A DNA stretch of 46,670 nt, from positions 1 through 46,670 of the IMG/VR virus record IMGVR_UViG_3300031972_002472, one strand, 5' to 3'. Below the pieces are notes generated by a model that saw nothing but the letters and a program-made list of their open reading frames with translations, searched no databases and was not told the DNA's origin. Numbering within the stretch: the stretch's first letter is position 1; each line of letters begins with the position of its first letter. This stretch comes from a virus. Positions 34,198 to 42,880 of this stretch are shown piece after piece. The position numbers and the translations under genes were made by a program.

Positions 34198-37100
34198 GTG
34201 TCAAAAAACTTTAAAATAAAAAATGGTTTAGAAACCACCAATATAACTGCAAGTTCTAACATAAGTTCAAGTGGAACAATAACTTCTACTCAATTCAATG
34301 CTGGTAATAAACAATCTGTAAAATATTTTGCAAATGGTGACCAAATAAGATTTGGAAACGCCACACAAAAGACCTCTATTAGAGGAGCTACTGCGACAAT
34401 TGTTCCTAACATAACCGCAAGTGGAGACATAAGTTCGAGTGGAACTATCACAGCAGCTACTTTAGATGCAGCAGCTGTTTCTGATGGATTAGCTGCAGCA
34501 ATTGTAGCTGAGATAGATAATGATGAAATTAGTGGTGATAAAATTAATGGTGGAACAATTGGCTCAACTACAATTACTGCTTTGGCTGGAAATTTATCTT
34601 TAGGTGATAATAACATTACAAATGTTGGTTCTCTTGCAGCTGATAGTATTGTCGTTGATGATGCTGCACAAGGACTTAACATAACATTTGGTGGTAATAC
34701 TACAAAAAATAAAATCACACTTACAGATAATTTGGCAGATGCTCTAAACATTACTGAAGGTTCAAACTCCTATATAAAATTTACAACTACAAATTCAAGT
34801 GAAAAAATATTAGTTAGTAAAGATACTGAATTTTTAGGGGATGTAAGTGGTTCTGCAACTTCAACTGGTTCATTTGGTAGATTAGAGGGTAATGGTGCTG
34901 GATTAACAAATGTAAGTGCTACTTTACCAGGTGGGGTTGTAAGTAGTTCAGCTGCAGGTTCATCACAAGGTAAATTTAAACTAAATGGTGTCGATGTGGA
35001 TGTTAATGGATTGGGAACAAACGGAGACCCAACATTTGACACTCTTACTTTAGACGCTGGAGGATTGAAAGGTGTTGGAGCATTTAGTTCATCTGCTCAA
35101 TTACCAAGTGGAATATTTAGTGCATCGGCTGCAGGTTCATCTCAAGGGAAGTTTAAACTTAATGGTGTCGATGTAGATGTAAATGGTTTAGGTACTGATG
35201 GTGATGTTACTTTTGATACATTAACTTTAGACGCTGGGGGATTAAAAGGAGCAGGGGTATTTAGTAGTTCAGCTCAACTTCCAGCTGGTTTAGTTAGTGC
35301 TTCATCTGCTGGCTCTTCTCAAGGAAAGTTTAAACTTAATGGTGTAGATGTTGATGTTAATGGATTAGGAACTGATGGTGATGTAACATTTGATACATTG
35401 ACTTTAGACGCAGGTGGGTTAAAAGGAGCAGGAGTAATTAGTTCATCTGCTCAAATCGCTACGGATATAAGTGGTTCAATTGTAGAATCAAGTGCTTCAT
35501 TCTCAACAAGAGTAAGTGCTAATGAAGTTGTTACTGCAAAAACATTAGTTTCAAGTTCAGCACAAATAAATTCTTTAATTAATGATACGATAGCTGCTAC
35601 TATTGTTGGTGAAATCGATAATGATGAAATCCCAATCGCTAAATTAGCCTCTGATGCAATTACAATTGGGGGAGCTGGTTCAACTACATTAGGTGGAACA
35701 GCGACTGTAGCTAATATATTAAAAGGTTCTACCACAATCAGCTCATCAGCTCAATTCGGTTCATCTGATAATGTTCAATTTAATCAGATAACTGCTAGTG
35801 GAAATTTAAGTGCTAGTGGTACGACTACTTTAAAAACATTAACAATAAAAGGTTTATCAAATCAAGGTTCGGAAGCAACAGCTGTTATGATAAATGGTTC
35901 AAGTGTTGTTGGAACAAGAGAATTAGGTTCAAATGCTTTTACCTCAACAACTATTGGTACGACAACAAATGCACTAACTGCAGGTGATGGATTAAATAAT
36001 GGTGGAGGAACTTTTACAGGAGCTACTGCAAGAACATTTTCTGTAAATTCAGCTTCAATTGCTCCATTTTTCTCTGCATCAATGAATAGTTTTACAACTA
36101 TTGGAAATATAAGTTCAAGTGCTGGTACAGTATCTGCTGAACACCTTTTTTCATCGGATGACGCTGAAATTACAGCTGACTTATCTGTAGGAGGTGTTTT
36201 GAGTGTTGCTGGTGATATTCGACATATAGGTGATACTGATACAAAAATAGTATTTGGTACAGATTCAATTGCATTTAGAGCTGGTGCTACAGAATTGTTA
36301 AAACTTACAGAAGCCTCTACTGATACAATTTCATTTGGGGCTGCAATATCATCTCACATAACTGCTAGTGGAAACATAAGTGGTAGTAATGGAAATATAT
36401 TAGGATTTAATAATATAACTATTGTTGGAACTGGTTCAGCTGGATATTTAACTGCTAATGAAATAAGTGCGAGTGGAACTATAAAGGCCGTTACTCTTGA
36501 CGCAGCAGCTGTTACTGATGGATTAGCCGCAGCTATTGTTGCTGAAATTGATAATGATGAAATCCCTATTGCTAAATTAGCAGAAGACGCCATTACAATC
36601 GCTGGAACATCAACTGTATTGGGTGGTTCAATTACAGCTGATACAATCGCTGGACAGATAAGTGCAGACACAATTAGTGGTAATCAAATAAATGGTGGAA
36701 CGATTAATGCAGTTACAATTTCAGACTTGACAGCTACAAAACTTAATGTAACACATTTCACATCATCATTTATAACTTCATCAACTATCCAAACCGAAGG
36801 TTCAAATATATTTGGTGACGCGATAATAGATACACATTTATTCAACGGACATATAACTGCAAGTGGTAACATAAGTGCAAGTGGTAATGGATTTTTTGAT
36901 GATTTAACTGTTAAAGATGATTTAGTGGTTGGTGATGATATATTTCTCTCTGATAGTGTAGTACATAGTGGTGATACTGATACAAAAATAGCATTTGCTA
37001 CTGATAAAATAACACTTGCAGCTGGTGGTGTAGATATGATAACCTTAACGGAGGCTACTACTGATACAATTGCATTAGGAGCTGCAATATCTTCACACAT

Positions 37101-40098
37101 AACCGCAAGTGGAAATATAAGTTCAAGTGGAACAATTAAAGCAGCTACTCTTGATGCTGATGCAGTTACCGATGGATTAGCTGCTATCATCGTAGCAGAA
37201 ATTGATAATGACGAAATACCTATTGCTAAATTAGCTGAAGATGCAGTAACCGTAACTGCTGGAACTGGTTTAACTGGTGGAGGTTCTATAACACTTGGGG
37301 GCTCAGCTACAGTTAATGTAATTGGTGGTGATGGTATAACTGCAAACGCAAATGATGTAGCTATTACAGCTGCTCAAACAACTATAACTTCTATATTCGC
37401 TACCGATTTAAAAATTGGAGAAGATGACCAAACTAAAATAGATTTTGAAGATACAAATCAAATAAACTTTTATGCTAATAATACAGAAGTAGCAGATATT
37501 AAAGATGGCGGTATTAATGTAAATGGACATATAACTGCAAGTGGAAACATAAGTGCGAGTGGAAACATTTTAACAAGTGGAAACATCACATCTCTTGGAA
37601 CAATAACTGCAGAACAAATTACATCAACGGATGACATAACTGCACTTGGTGATATAAGTTCAAGTGGTACTTTAATCTCAAAAAATATAAATGTTGCTGA
37701 GAAAATCATCCATTTAGGAGATGCAAATACAGAAATAGCTTTTACAAGTGACCAAATAACTTTTACAGCCGGTGCTGTTGAAATGATTAGACTTGTAGAG
37801 GGTTCTAATGACGCTGTTGTTGTTAATGATTTAAGTGCTGATATGGATTTTAGAGTTGAGTCTAACGCTAATACACATATGTTATTTGTAGATGGTGGAA
37901 ATAATACAGTTGGTATTAATATGGCTCTACCAAGTGCTTCATTAGACATTACTGGAGATTTAAGAGTATCCTCACACATAACCGCAAGTGGTAACATAAG
38001 TGCGAGTGGTGATGTAATTGCTCTTACAGGAACTGGTTCATTCGGTGAAATAAATTTAGAAGATAATAAAAAAATAAAAATTGGAACTGGTGATGATTTA
38101 CATATATGGCATAATGGTTCAAATAGTTACATACAAGATAAAGGAACAGGTGCTTTATATATAGATGGTACTGAAATAAGAGTAAGAGCTCAAAATAATG
38201 GTAACACAATTGCTGTATTCACACAAGGAGCTGGAACAGAATTAAAACATAACAATTCTACAAAATTTGAAACATCTGATGGTGGTATAAATGTAACTGG
38301 TCACATAACCGCAAGTGGAGTCGTAAGTGCAAGTGGTGGTTTTGTAGGTGATGGTTCAAATTTATCAAATGTAAGTGCTACCATTGGTGGTAACACATTC
38401 GCAACAGATTTAAAAATCGGTAGAGATGCTGACAACCTAATTGATTTCACAACAGACAATCAAATACAATTTAGAGTTAACGCTGGTAATGAATTAAAAT
38501 TAAATAATGCAGCTTTATTTCCAGCAGCTAATGATGGTCATTCGTTAGGTTCAGCTGGTCTTGCATTTTCTGATTTATTCCTTGCTGATGCAGCTGTTAT
38601 TAATTTTAATAATGGTGAAATAAATTTAACACAAACTGATGCAGCATTGGTAATGAGTGGTTCGGGCACTACAACATTAGAGGTTAAGGGTAACATAACT
38701 GTTGATGGTAACCTATCTAATGTAGCTACAACTCACATAACCGCAAGTGGAAACATAAGTTCAAGTGGTGAATTATCAGCCAACACCGTTGTTGTTGGTA
38801 GTACCATAACTCATATTGGTGATACAAATACATTAATATCATTTGGAACAGATACTTTAACTTTTAAAGCTGGTAATGAAGCATTTATAACTATTACTGA
38901 AGATGGTTCACAAGACAATATAGTGGTTGGTGATGGTGGAGATATTGACTTCCACGTTAAAGCTGGTGGAAGTAATACATTGTTTGCACAAGGTAGTTCT
39001 CAAAATATTGGAATTGGAACGGCTACTCCAACAGAGAAATTGGAGATAGTTGCTGGTGGTAGAATAAAAGTAACTCCTGGAACTGATGCTACTGGTTCAA
39101 TACTTTCATTGGCTAATGACCAAGATGTTTTATTATCATCACAAAACGATAGTGCTACTAATGACCCACAACAATTTGTTTTAAAACACAACGCAGGTGC
39201 TACTGAATTAATTAATAGAAGAGGTGATTTAATACTATCTGCATCAGGTGATATAACTACCACAGATAACTTAGAAGTTCAAGGAAACATAAGTGGTTCA
39301 GGTGCTTCAAACCTAACTATTGGTGGGAATGCAACAATTAATGGTAACATAGATTTAGAAGGTGACATTGATGTAAACGGAACAGCAAATTTAGATAACA
39401 TTGATGTGGATGGAACTTCAAATTTTGCAGATAACATAACAATAGCTGAGAACAAAGCAATATTCTTTGATTCAACTGATACATTCATAAAAGCAAATAC
39501 GGGTGCAGCTGAGGATTTAGTAATATCTGCAGATGAAGATATTATTTTAGCTCCTGATGATAATATACAAATTGAACACGGAGCAACAGCATATGCAGAA
39601 TTTATGGGTGATGAGAGAGAATTAAGAATAACAGGTAATGTAAGTGCAAGTGGATTTATTTCAACAAATACAAATATAACTGCAAGTGGAAACTTAGAAG
39701 TACTAGGTAATATAAGTGGTTCAGGTACTTCAACTATAACGATTGGTGGTAAATTAATAGCTGGTTCTAAATCATTTGTAATAAACAAGCCAGAGGGTGG
39801 TAAGTTAGAATATGGTGTTTTAGAGGGACAACAAAATGATGTATTTTATAGAGGTGAATTAAAAGGTGATAATGTGATTTATTTACCTAAAGAATGGGAA
39901 TGGTTGGTTGATGAAAATACAATTACAACTCAATTAACAAGTATTGGAAAACATCAAGAATTGTTTGTTAAAGAAATTAAAGAAAATAAAATATTTATAG
40001 ATATAAATGGTATGTTTAAAACAAAAGAAAATATTCATTGTTATTATATCATACATGGAACAAGAAAAGATATAGAATTAATAAGGAATCATCAATGA
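34198..40098 (+). CDS. Giant repeat-rich tail fibre protein
   Basis: The 1966 aa product is almost entirely modular fibre sequence: 11 ITAS(G/S) motifs usually extended as ITASGNISASG, three 59-residue tandem repeats, copies of TLDAAAVTDGLAAAIVAEID followed by NDEI, GDTDTKIAF-type modules, and one KIGRDADNLIDF to SDLFLADAAVINF module. The last 110 residues form a distinct C-terminal domain (SKSFVINKPEGG, GVLEGQQNDVFYRGEL, SIGKHQELFVKEI), seen from memory at the end of many marine phage fibres and possibly an assembly or tip domain. I chose GTG 34198 over GTG 34183 because GGAGAG lies seven bases before it. The stop overlaps the start of the next small gene (ATGA). It is likely a long side fibre for host recognition. 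Confidence 0.82.
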   Translation: MSKNFKIKNGLETTNITASSNISSSGTITSTQFNAGNKQSVKYFANGDQIRFGNATQKTSIRGATATIVPNITASGDISSSGTITAATLDAAAVSDGLAAAIVAEIDNDEISGDKINGGTIGSTTITALAGNLSLGDNNITNVGSLAADSIVVDDAAQGLNITFGGNTTKNKITLTDNLADALNITEGSNSYIKFTTTNSSEKILVSKDTEFLGDVSGSATSTGSFGRLEGNGAGLTNVSATLPGGVVSSSAAGSSQGKFKLNGVDVDVNGLGTNGDPTFDTLTLDAGGLKGVGAFSSSAQLPSGIFSASAAGSSQGKFKLNGVDVDVNGLGTDGDVTFDTLTLDAGGLKGAGVFSSSAQLPAGLVSASSAGSSQGKFKLNGVDVDVNGLGTDGDVTFDTLTLDAGGLKGAGVISSSAQIATDISGSIVESSASFSTRVSANEVVTAKTLVSSSAQINSLINDTIAATIVGEIDNDEIPIAKLASDAITIGGAGSTTLGGTATVANILKGSTTISSSAQFGSSDNVQFNQITASGNLSASGTTTLKTLTIKGLSNQGSEATAVMINGSSVVGTRELGSNAFTSTTIGTTTNALTAGDGLNNGGGTFTGATARTFSVNSASIAPFFSASMNSFTTIGNISSSAGTVSAEHLFSSDDAEITADLSVGGVLSVAGDIRHIGDTDTKIVFGTDSIAFRAGATELLKLTEASTDTISFGAAISSHITASGNISGSNGNILGFNNITIVGTGSAGYLTANEISASGTIKAVTLDAAAVTDGLAAAIVAEIDNDEIPIAKLAEDAITIAGTSTVLGGSITADTIAGQISADTISGNQINGGTINAVTISDLTATKLNVTHFTSSFITSSTIQTEGSNIFGDAIIDTHLFNGHITASGNISASGNGFFDDLTVKDDLVVGDDIFLSDSVVHSGDTDTKIAFATDKITLAAGGVDMITLTEATTDTIALGAAISSHITASGNISSSGTIKAATLDADAVTDGLAAIIVAEIDNDEIPIAKLAEDAVTVTAGTGLTGGGSITLGGSATVNVIGGDGITANANDVAITAAQTTITSIFATDLKIGEDDQTKIDFEDTNQINFYANNTEVADIKDGGINVNGHITASGNISASGNILTSGNITSLGTITAEQITSTDDITALGDISSSGTLISKNINVAEKIIHLGDANTEIAFTSDQITFTAGAVEMIRLVEGSNDAVVVNDLSADMDFRVESNANTHMLFVDGGNNTVGINMALPSASLDITGDLRVSSHITASGNISASGDVIALTGTGSFGEINLEDNKKIKIGTGDDLHIWHNGSNSYIQDKGTGALYIDGTEIRVRAQNNGNTIAVFTQGAGTELKHNNSTKFETSDGGINVTGHITASGVVSASGGFVGDGSNLSNVSATIGGNTFATDLKIGRDADNLIDFTTDNQIQFRVNAGNELKLNNAALFPAANDGHSLGSAGLAFSDLFLADAAVINFNNGEINLTQTDAALVMSGSGTTTLEVKGNITVDGNLSNVATTHITASGNISSSGELSANTVVVGSTITHIGDTNTLISFGTDTLTFKAGNEAFITITEDGSQDNIVVGDGGDIDFHVKAGGSNTLFAQGSSQNIGIGTATPTEKLEIVAGGRIKVTPGTDATGSILSLANDQDVLLSSQNDSATNDPQQFVLKHNAGATELINRRGDLILSASGDITTTDNLEVQGNISGSGASNLTIGGNATINGNIDLEGDIDVNGTANLDNIDVDGTSNFADNITIAENKAIFFDSTDTFIKANTGAAEDLVISADEDIILAPDDNIQIEHGATAYAEFMGDERELRITGNVSASGFISTNTNITASGNLEVLGNISGSGTSTITIGGKLIAGSKSFVINKPEGGKLEYGVLEGQQNDVFYRGELKGDNVIYLPKEWEWLVDENTITTQLTSIGKHQELFVKEIKENKIFIDINGMFKTKENIHCYYIIHGTRKDIELIRNHQ
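34936..35466 (+). repeat. Three 177-base tandem repeats in the giant fibre
   Basis: Units at 34936-35112, 35113-35289 and 35290-35466 each encode 59 residues with the same core: SSQGKFKLNGVDVDVNGLGT, FDTLTLDAGGLKG and SSSAQ. Units 2 and 3 are nearly identical in protein sequence but differ in synonymous codons, so the duplication is not very recent or selection acts on the protein. Confidence 0.95.
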
Positions 40099-40286
40099 TA
40101 ATAAAAATAAATTATGATAAATCTACAAAACAAATAGTGGTTTCAAATGATGTTAAACAAATAGTATTATCTGTAACGGATTCTACAATCATTGATACAA
40201 ATGATGAGTTATCATTTGAGATAGCAGGTAATACAACAGAATATGACAAAATGTTTGAAACAAATCCAGAGGATGAAATGGAATAA
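40095..40286 (+). CDS. Small acidic protein in fibre operon
   Basis: The 63 aa product starts MIIKINYDKSTKQIVVSNDV and ends acidic (ETNPEDEME). The start is ATG 40095, which overlaps the stop of the giant fibre gene (ATGA) and has AAGGA about seven bases ahead. A longer frame from 40038 lies within the fibre gene and is less likely. The stop overlaps the next ATG as TAATG. Its position between two adhesin genes suggests a fibre assembly chaperone or hinge, but no family is recognised. Confidence 0.7.
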   Translation: MIIKINYDKSTKQIVVSNDVKQIVLSVTDSTIIDTNDELSFEIAGNTTEYDKMFETNPEDEME

Positions 40287-42880
40287 TGGCAGCTTTAACC
40301 TCAAATCAATCAGGTAATTTTACAGCATCAGCAACTTGGGGTGGTGCTACACCTGCAGATGGTGATACTTTCACTATTGCTGCTGGACATAGTGTTACTG
40401 CTAGTACAATAGATATGCCAACAAATGGTTATGGTGATATAACTGTACATGGTTGTTTATCTTTTCAAAGTGGAAGTCAGTTTAAACTTAATGGTAGAGC
40501 TACAATTTATGGTGGTGAATCAAATTATTTTACAGAAGGTGAATCCGATTCAGCTGGTAAGTTTGAAATGAAAGCAAATACTGAATTAGTTTTAAAAGGA
40601 ACAAATTCAGAACAACATGCTATATGGTGTGAAACACAAACACGAACTCAAGTTATTTGTGAAGGTACGGATAAGGCATTAATCACAGCTATAAGTTGTT
40701 CAAATTATATTGATTACAATCAAGATTATTTACCTGTTATATCAGCTTCTAATTTTGCAGCTGGTGATTGGATTTCTGTGTATTCAAGATTTACAGGATA
40801 TAAACATTGTGATGATGAAAGTTTTTGGGTTCACGATGTTGATACAACAGCAGGTGCAAACAAAATTTATTACAGACAATTCGTATCTCCAACTGCTACA
40901 ATTCAAAGATTTGTAAATCCAAGAATGATACTTGTTGATAATGCAAAAGTATTTAGAGAAGGATACAAAATAATATTTGGAACTGGTAGTGATAGAAATG
41001 TTGTATCAATAACTGGAATTGACTTTTTAAGAAATTTTATTAGAATTGATGCAAATGTATCAGGTACAATAGCTAACTTAATAGGTAAAACAATTTATCA
41101 AACAGGAAATGAAAGAAGACATTTAAATGGACATGGGAAAGATTTACTTACAGATACAACTCCTTCAGGAACTCAACTTTTTGCAGCAAGTGGTTCACAA
41201 GTTAGAAGAAATGCAACCACTCTAACAACTGCTATTGAATCAGCTGATTCAACTGCAGATATTGTGGTGGGTAATGCTTCTGATTTAGCAGTTGGTGATG
41301 AAATTTTAATTGATGTAAACAATGATACAAATACTGGTTGGGATTATGACACAAAATATACAATCACTGCTATTGCTGGAACTACAGTAACATTAGACGA
41401 CCAAGTTAGATATGTTCATAAAGTAGGAAGTTTAGTTACAATTCTTACAAGAGATTGTGTGATTCGTTGTGACGATGCTGATGATAGAGTTTTTGTTTAT
41501 ATTGAGAATTGGGGTAGTCTTGGTAATAATGCAGCTACGCGGCGTATTAGGTTTAAAGATGTACAATTCAAAGGATTAGGTGGAAATACAAACAATAACT
41601 TTTATAGAGCTGGAGTTTGTATTGCTGGATACAATGGTGGATTAGACCCTGATAGTACTGATACATTGAATTATGGTTATCAATCAGAAGCTACAAATTG
41701 TACTTGGGATGGTAGTGCGAATAATTCTAACGATACACATCGTGGATTTATGGTTAGAAGTTCTTGGGGTATGGAAACAAGAAACATTGTTTCATATGAT
41801 GGTTATTACAATATGTATAATTGGGGTTATGGAGCACATGCAAAATTCAATGGTTGTTATATGACTCGTTCCGACCATACTGGATTTTTATTAGATAACA
41901 GTTCAGAAGTTTATTGTGATGTTAATTATATGTATATAACAAGAGTTGAAAGTTATGGAACAATATGGTATCATACAAGAGAAAATGTTAACAGAAGACA
42001 TTGGATTATGTTAAACAATCAAGGTAGACCTTATTATGATTTTTACTCATCACCAAATCAACTTAATGATAGATTCCATATGGATGGTTTTACTTATTGG
42101 CCTTATATGGGTGATGGAACTGGTCCTGTATACTTTTTAGATTCATATATTAAAAACAGATGGGATGTAACAGCACCTGAGGGTTTCACACCAGTTCAAT
42201 ATTCAAATTATCTTCGTATGGCGTCACATCCAAGAACTGAATGGGATAGAACAACTGGAACAACAGGAAAAGCTGTGTATCAAGAATACAATCATGAAAT
42301 AGATGGATTGGCTATGCAAATAGGACAATGTTTAAAAGAATGGGTAAGTGATGGTGGTTATTGGAAAGTGAAGTTCGGTGATGATAGTGCGGCTGGTGTG
42401 ATGGATATTGTATATGTTCCAGCAGGAACAACCGTTAGATTATCTTGTGAATTACAATCCGTAGGAACGGATGGTAATTTTACATATCCAAGATTAACAG
42501 CAAAAATGAGTGGTGATTATAAAATGGGTAGATATAATCTCGGTGAATACGATACAACTATATACACAAGTACTAATAAACCAAATCCAAACAAAAGTGT
42601 TGGATTTCGTGAAGATGTTGCATATACAAATGCAAGTATTGGAGATTTTCAAAATAAAACACTAACTATACAACCACAAAAATGTGGATTTTATTTACTT
42701 TATGGTGTAAGAGTTTCAAGTACGAATACAAGAGAAGAACACTTTTTTATTAAAGAACCAATTGTTAGATTTGATAAAGCAGGAAGTGCAGAGGTTAGAT
42801 TAGATAGAAATACACCAAACAAACCTGTTGTAAGAAGTAACTTTAATACGATTAAAAAAAGAATTAGTGGGAGAATATAA
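40286..42880 (+). CDS. Beta-helix-like adhesin or receptor-binding protein
   Basis: The 864 aa product begins with TWGGATPADGDTFTIAAGHS, a pattern seen in G8-like and parallel beta-helix surface proteins. Repeated short strands (ITVHGCLSFQSGSQFKLNGR, FEMKANTELVLKGTN) follow. The central region (about 400-620) is Asn/Tyr/Trp-rich with ladder-like motifs (CTWDGSANNSNDTHRGFMVR, NGCYMTRSDHTGFLLDN), consistent with a right-handed beta-helix that binds glycans. The last 130 residues form a beta domain. Unlike the neighbouring fibre genes, it lacks ITASG repeats. A tailspike or tip adhesin role is inferred. I cannot identify catalytic residues by eye. Confidence 0.65.
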   Translation: MAALTSNQSGNFTASATWGGATPADGDTFTIAAGHSVTASTIDMPTNGYGDITVHGCLSFQSGSQFKLNGRATIYGGESNYFTEGESDSAGKFEMKANTELVLKGTNSEQHAIWCETQTRTQVICEGTDKALITAISCSNYIDYNQDYLPVISASNFAAGDWISVYSRFTGYKHCDDESFWVHDVDTTAGANKIYYRQFVSPTATIQRFVNPRMILVDNAKVFREGYKIIFGTGSDRNVVSITGIDFLRNFIRIDANVSGTIANLIGKTIYQTGNERRHLNGHGKDLLTDTTPSGTQLFAASGSQVRRNATTLTTAIESADSTADIVVGNASDLAVGDEILIDVNNDTNTGWDYDTKYTITAIAGTTVTLDDQVRYVHKVGSLVTILTRDCVIRCDDADDRVFVYIENWGSLGNNAATRRIRFKDVQFKGLGGNTNNNFYRAGVCIAGYNGGLDPDSTDTLNYGYQSEATNCTWDGSANNSNDTHRGFMVRSSWGMETRNIVSYDGYYNMYNWGYGAHAKFNGCYMTRSDHTGFLLDNSSEVYCDVNYMYITRVESYGTIWYHTRENVNRRHWIMLNNQGRPYYDFYSSPNQLNDRFHMDGFTYWPYMGDGTGPVYFLDSYIKNRWDVTAPEGFTPVQYSNYLRMASHPRTEWDRTTGTTGKAVYQEYNHEIDGLAMQIGQCLKEWVSDGGYWKVKFGDDSAAGVMDIVYVPAGTTVRLSCELQSVGTDGNFTYPRLTAKMSGDYKMGRYNLGEYDTTIYTSTNKPNPNKSVGFREDVAYTNASIGDFQNKTLTIQPQKCGFYLLYGVRVSSTNTREEHFFIKEPIVRFDKAGSAEVRLDRNTPNKPVVRSNFNTIKKRISGRI

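Noticed and set aside
33295-37997. Long minus-strand open frames (up to 175 codons) opposite the fibre genes
   Set aside because: They are Ser/Val/Pro/Leu-rich shadows of Gly/Ser/Thr/Ala codons, have no ribosome binding sites or recognisable motifs, and overlap strongly supported fibre genes.
40038-40094. Longer start for the 63 aa gene
   Set aside because: The 19 extra residues would be encoded entirely inside the fibre gene without a ribosome binding site, while ATG 40095 has AAGGA ahead and the typical ATGA overlap.
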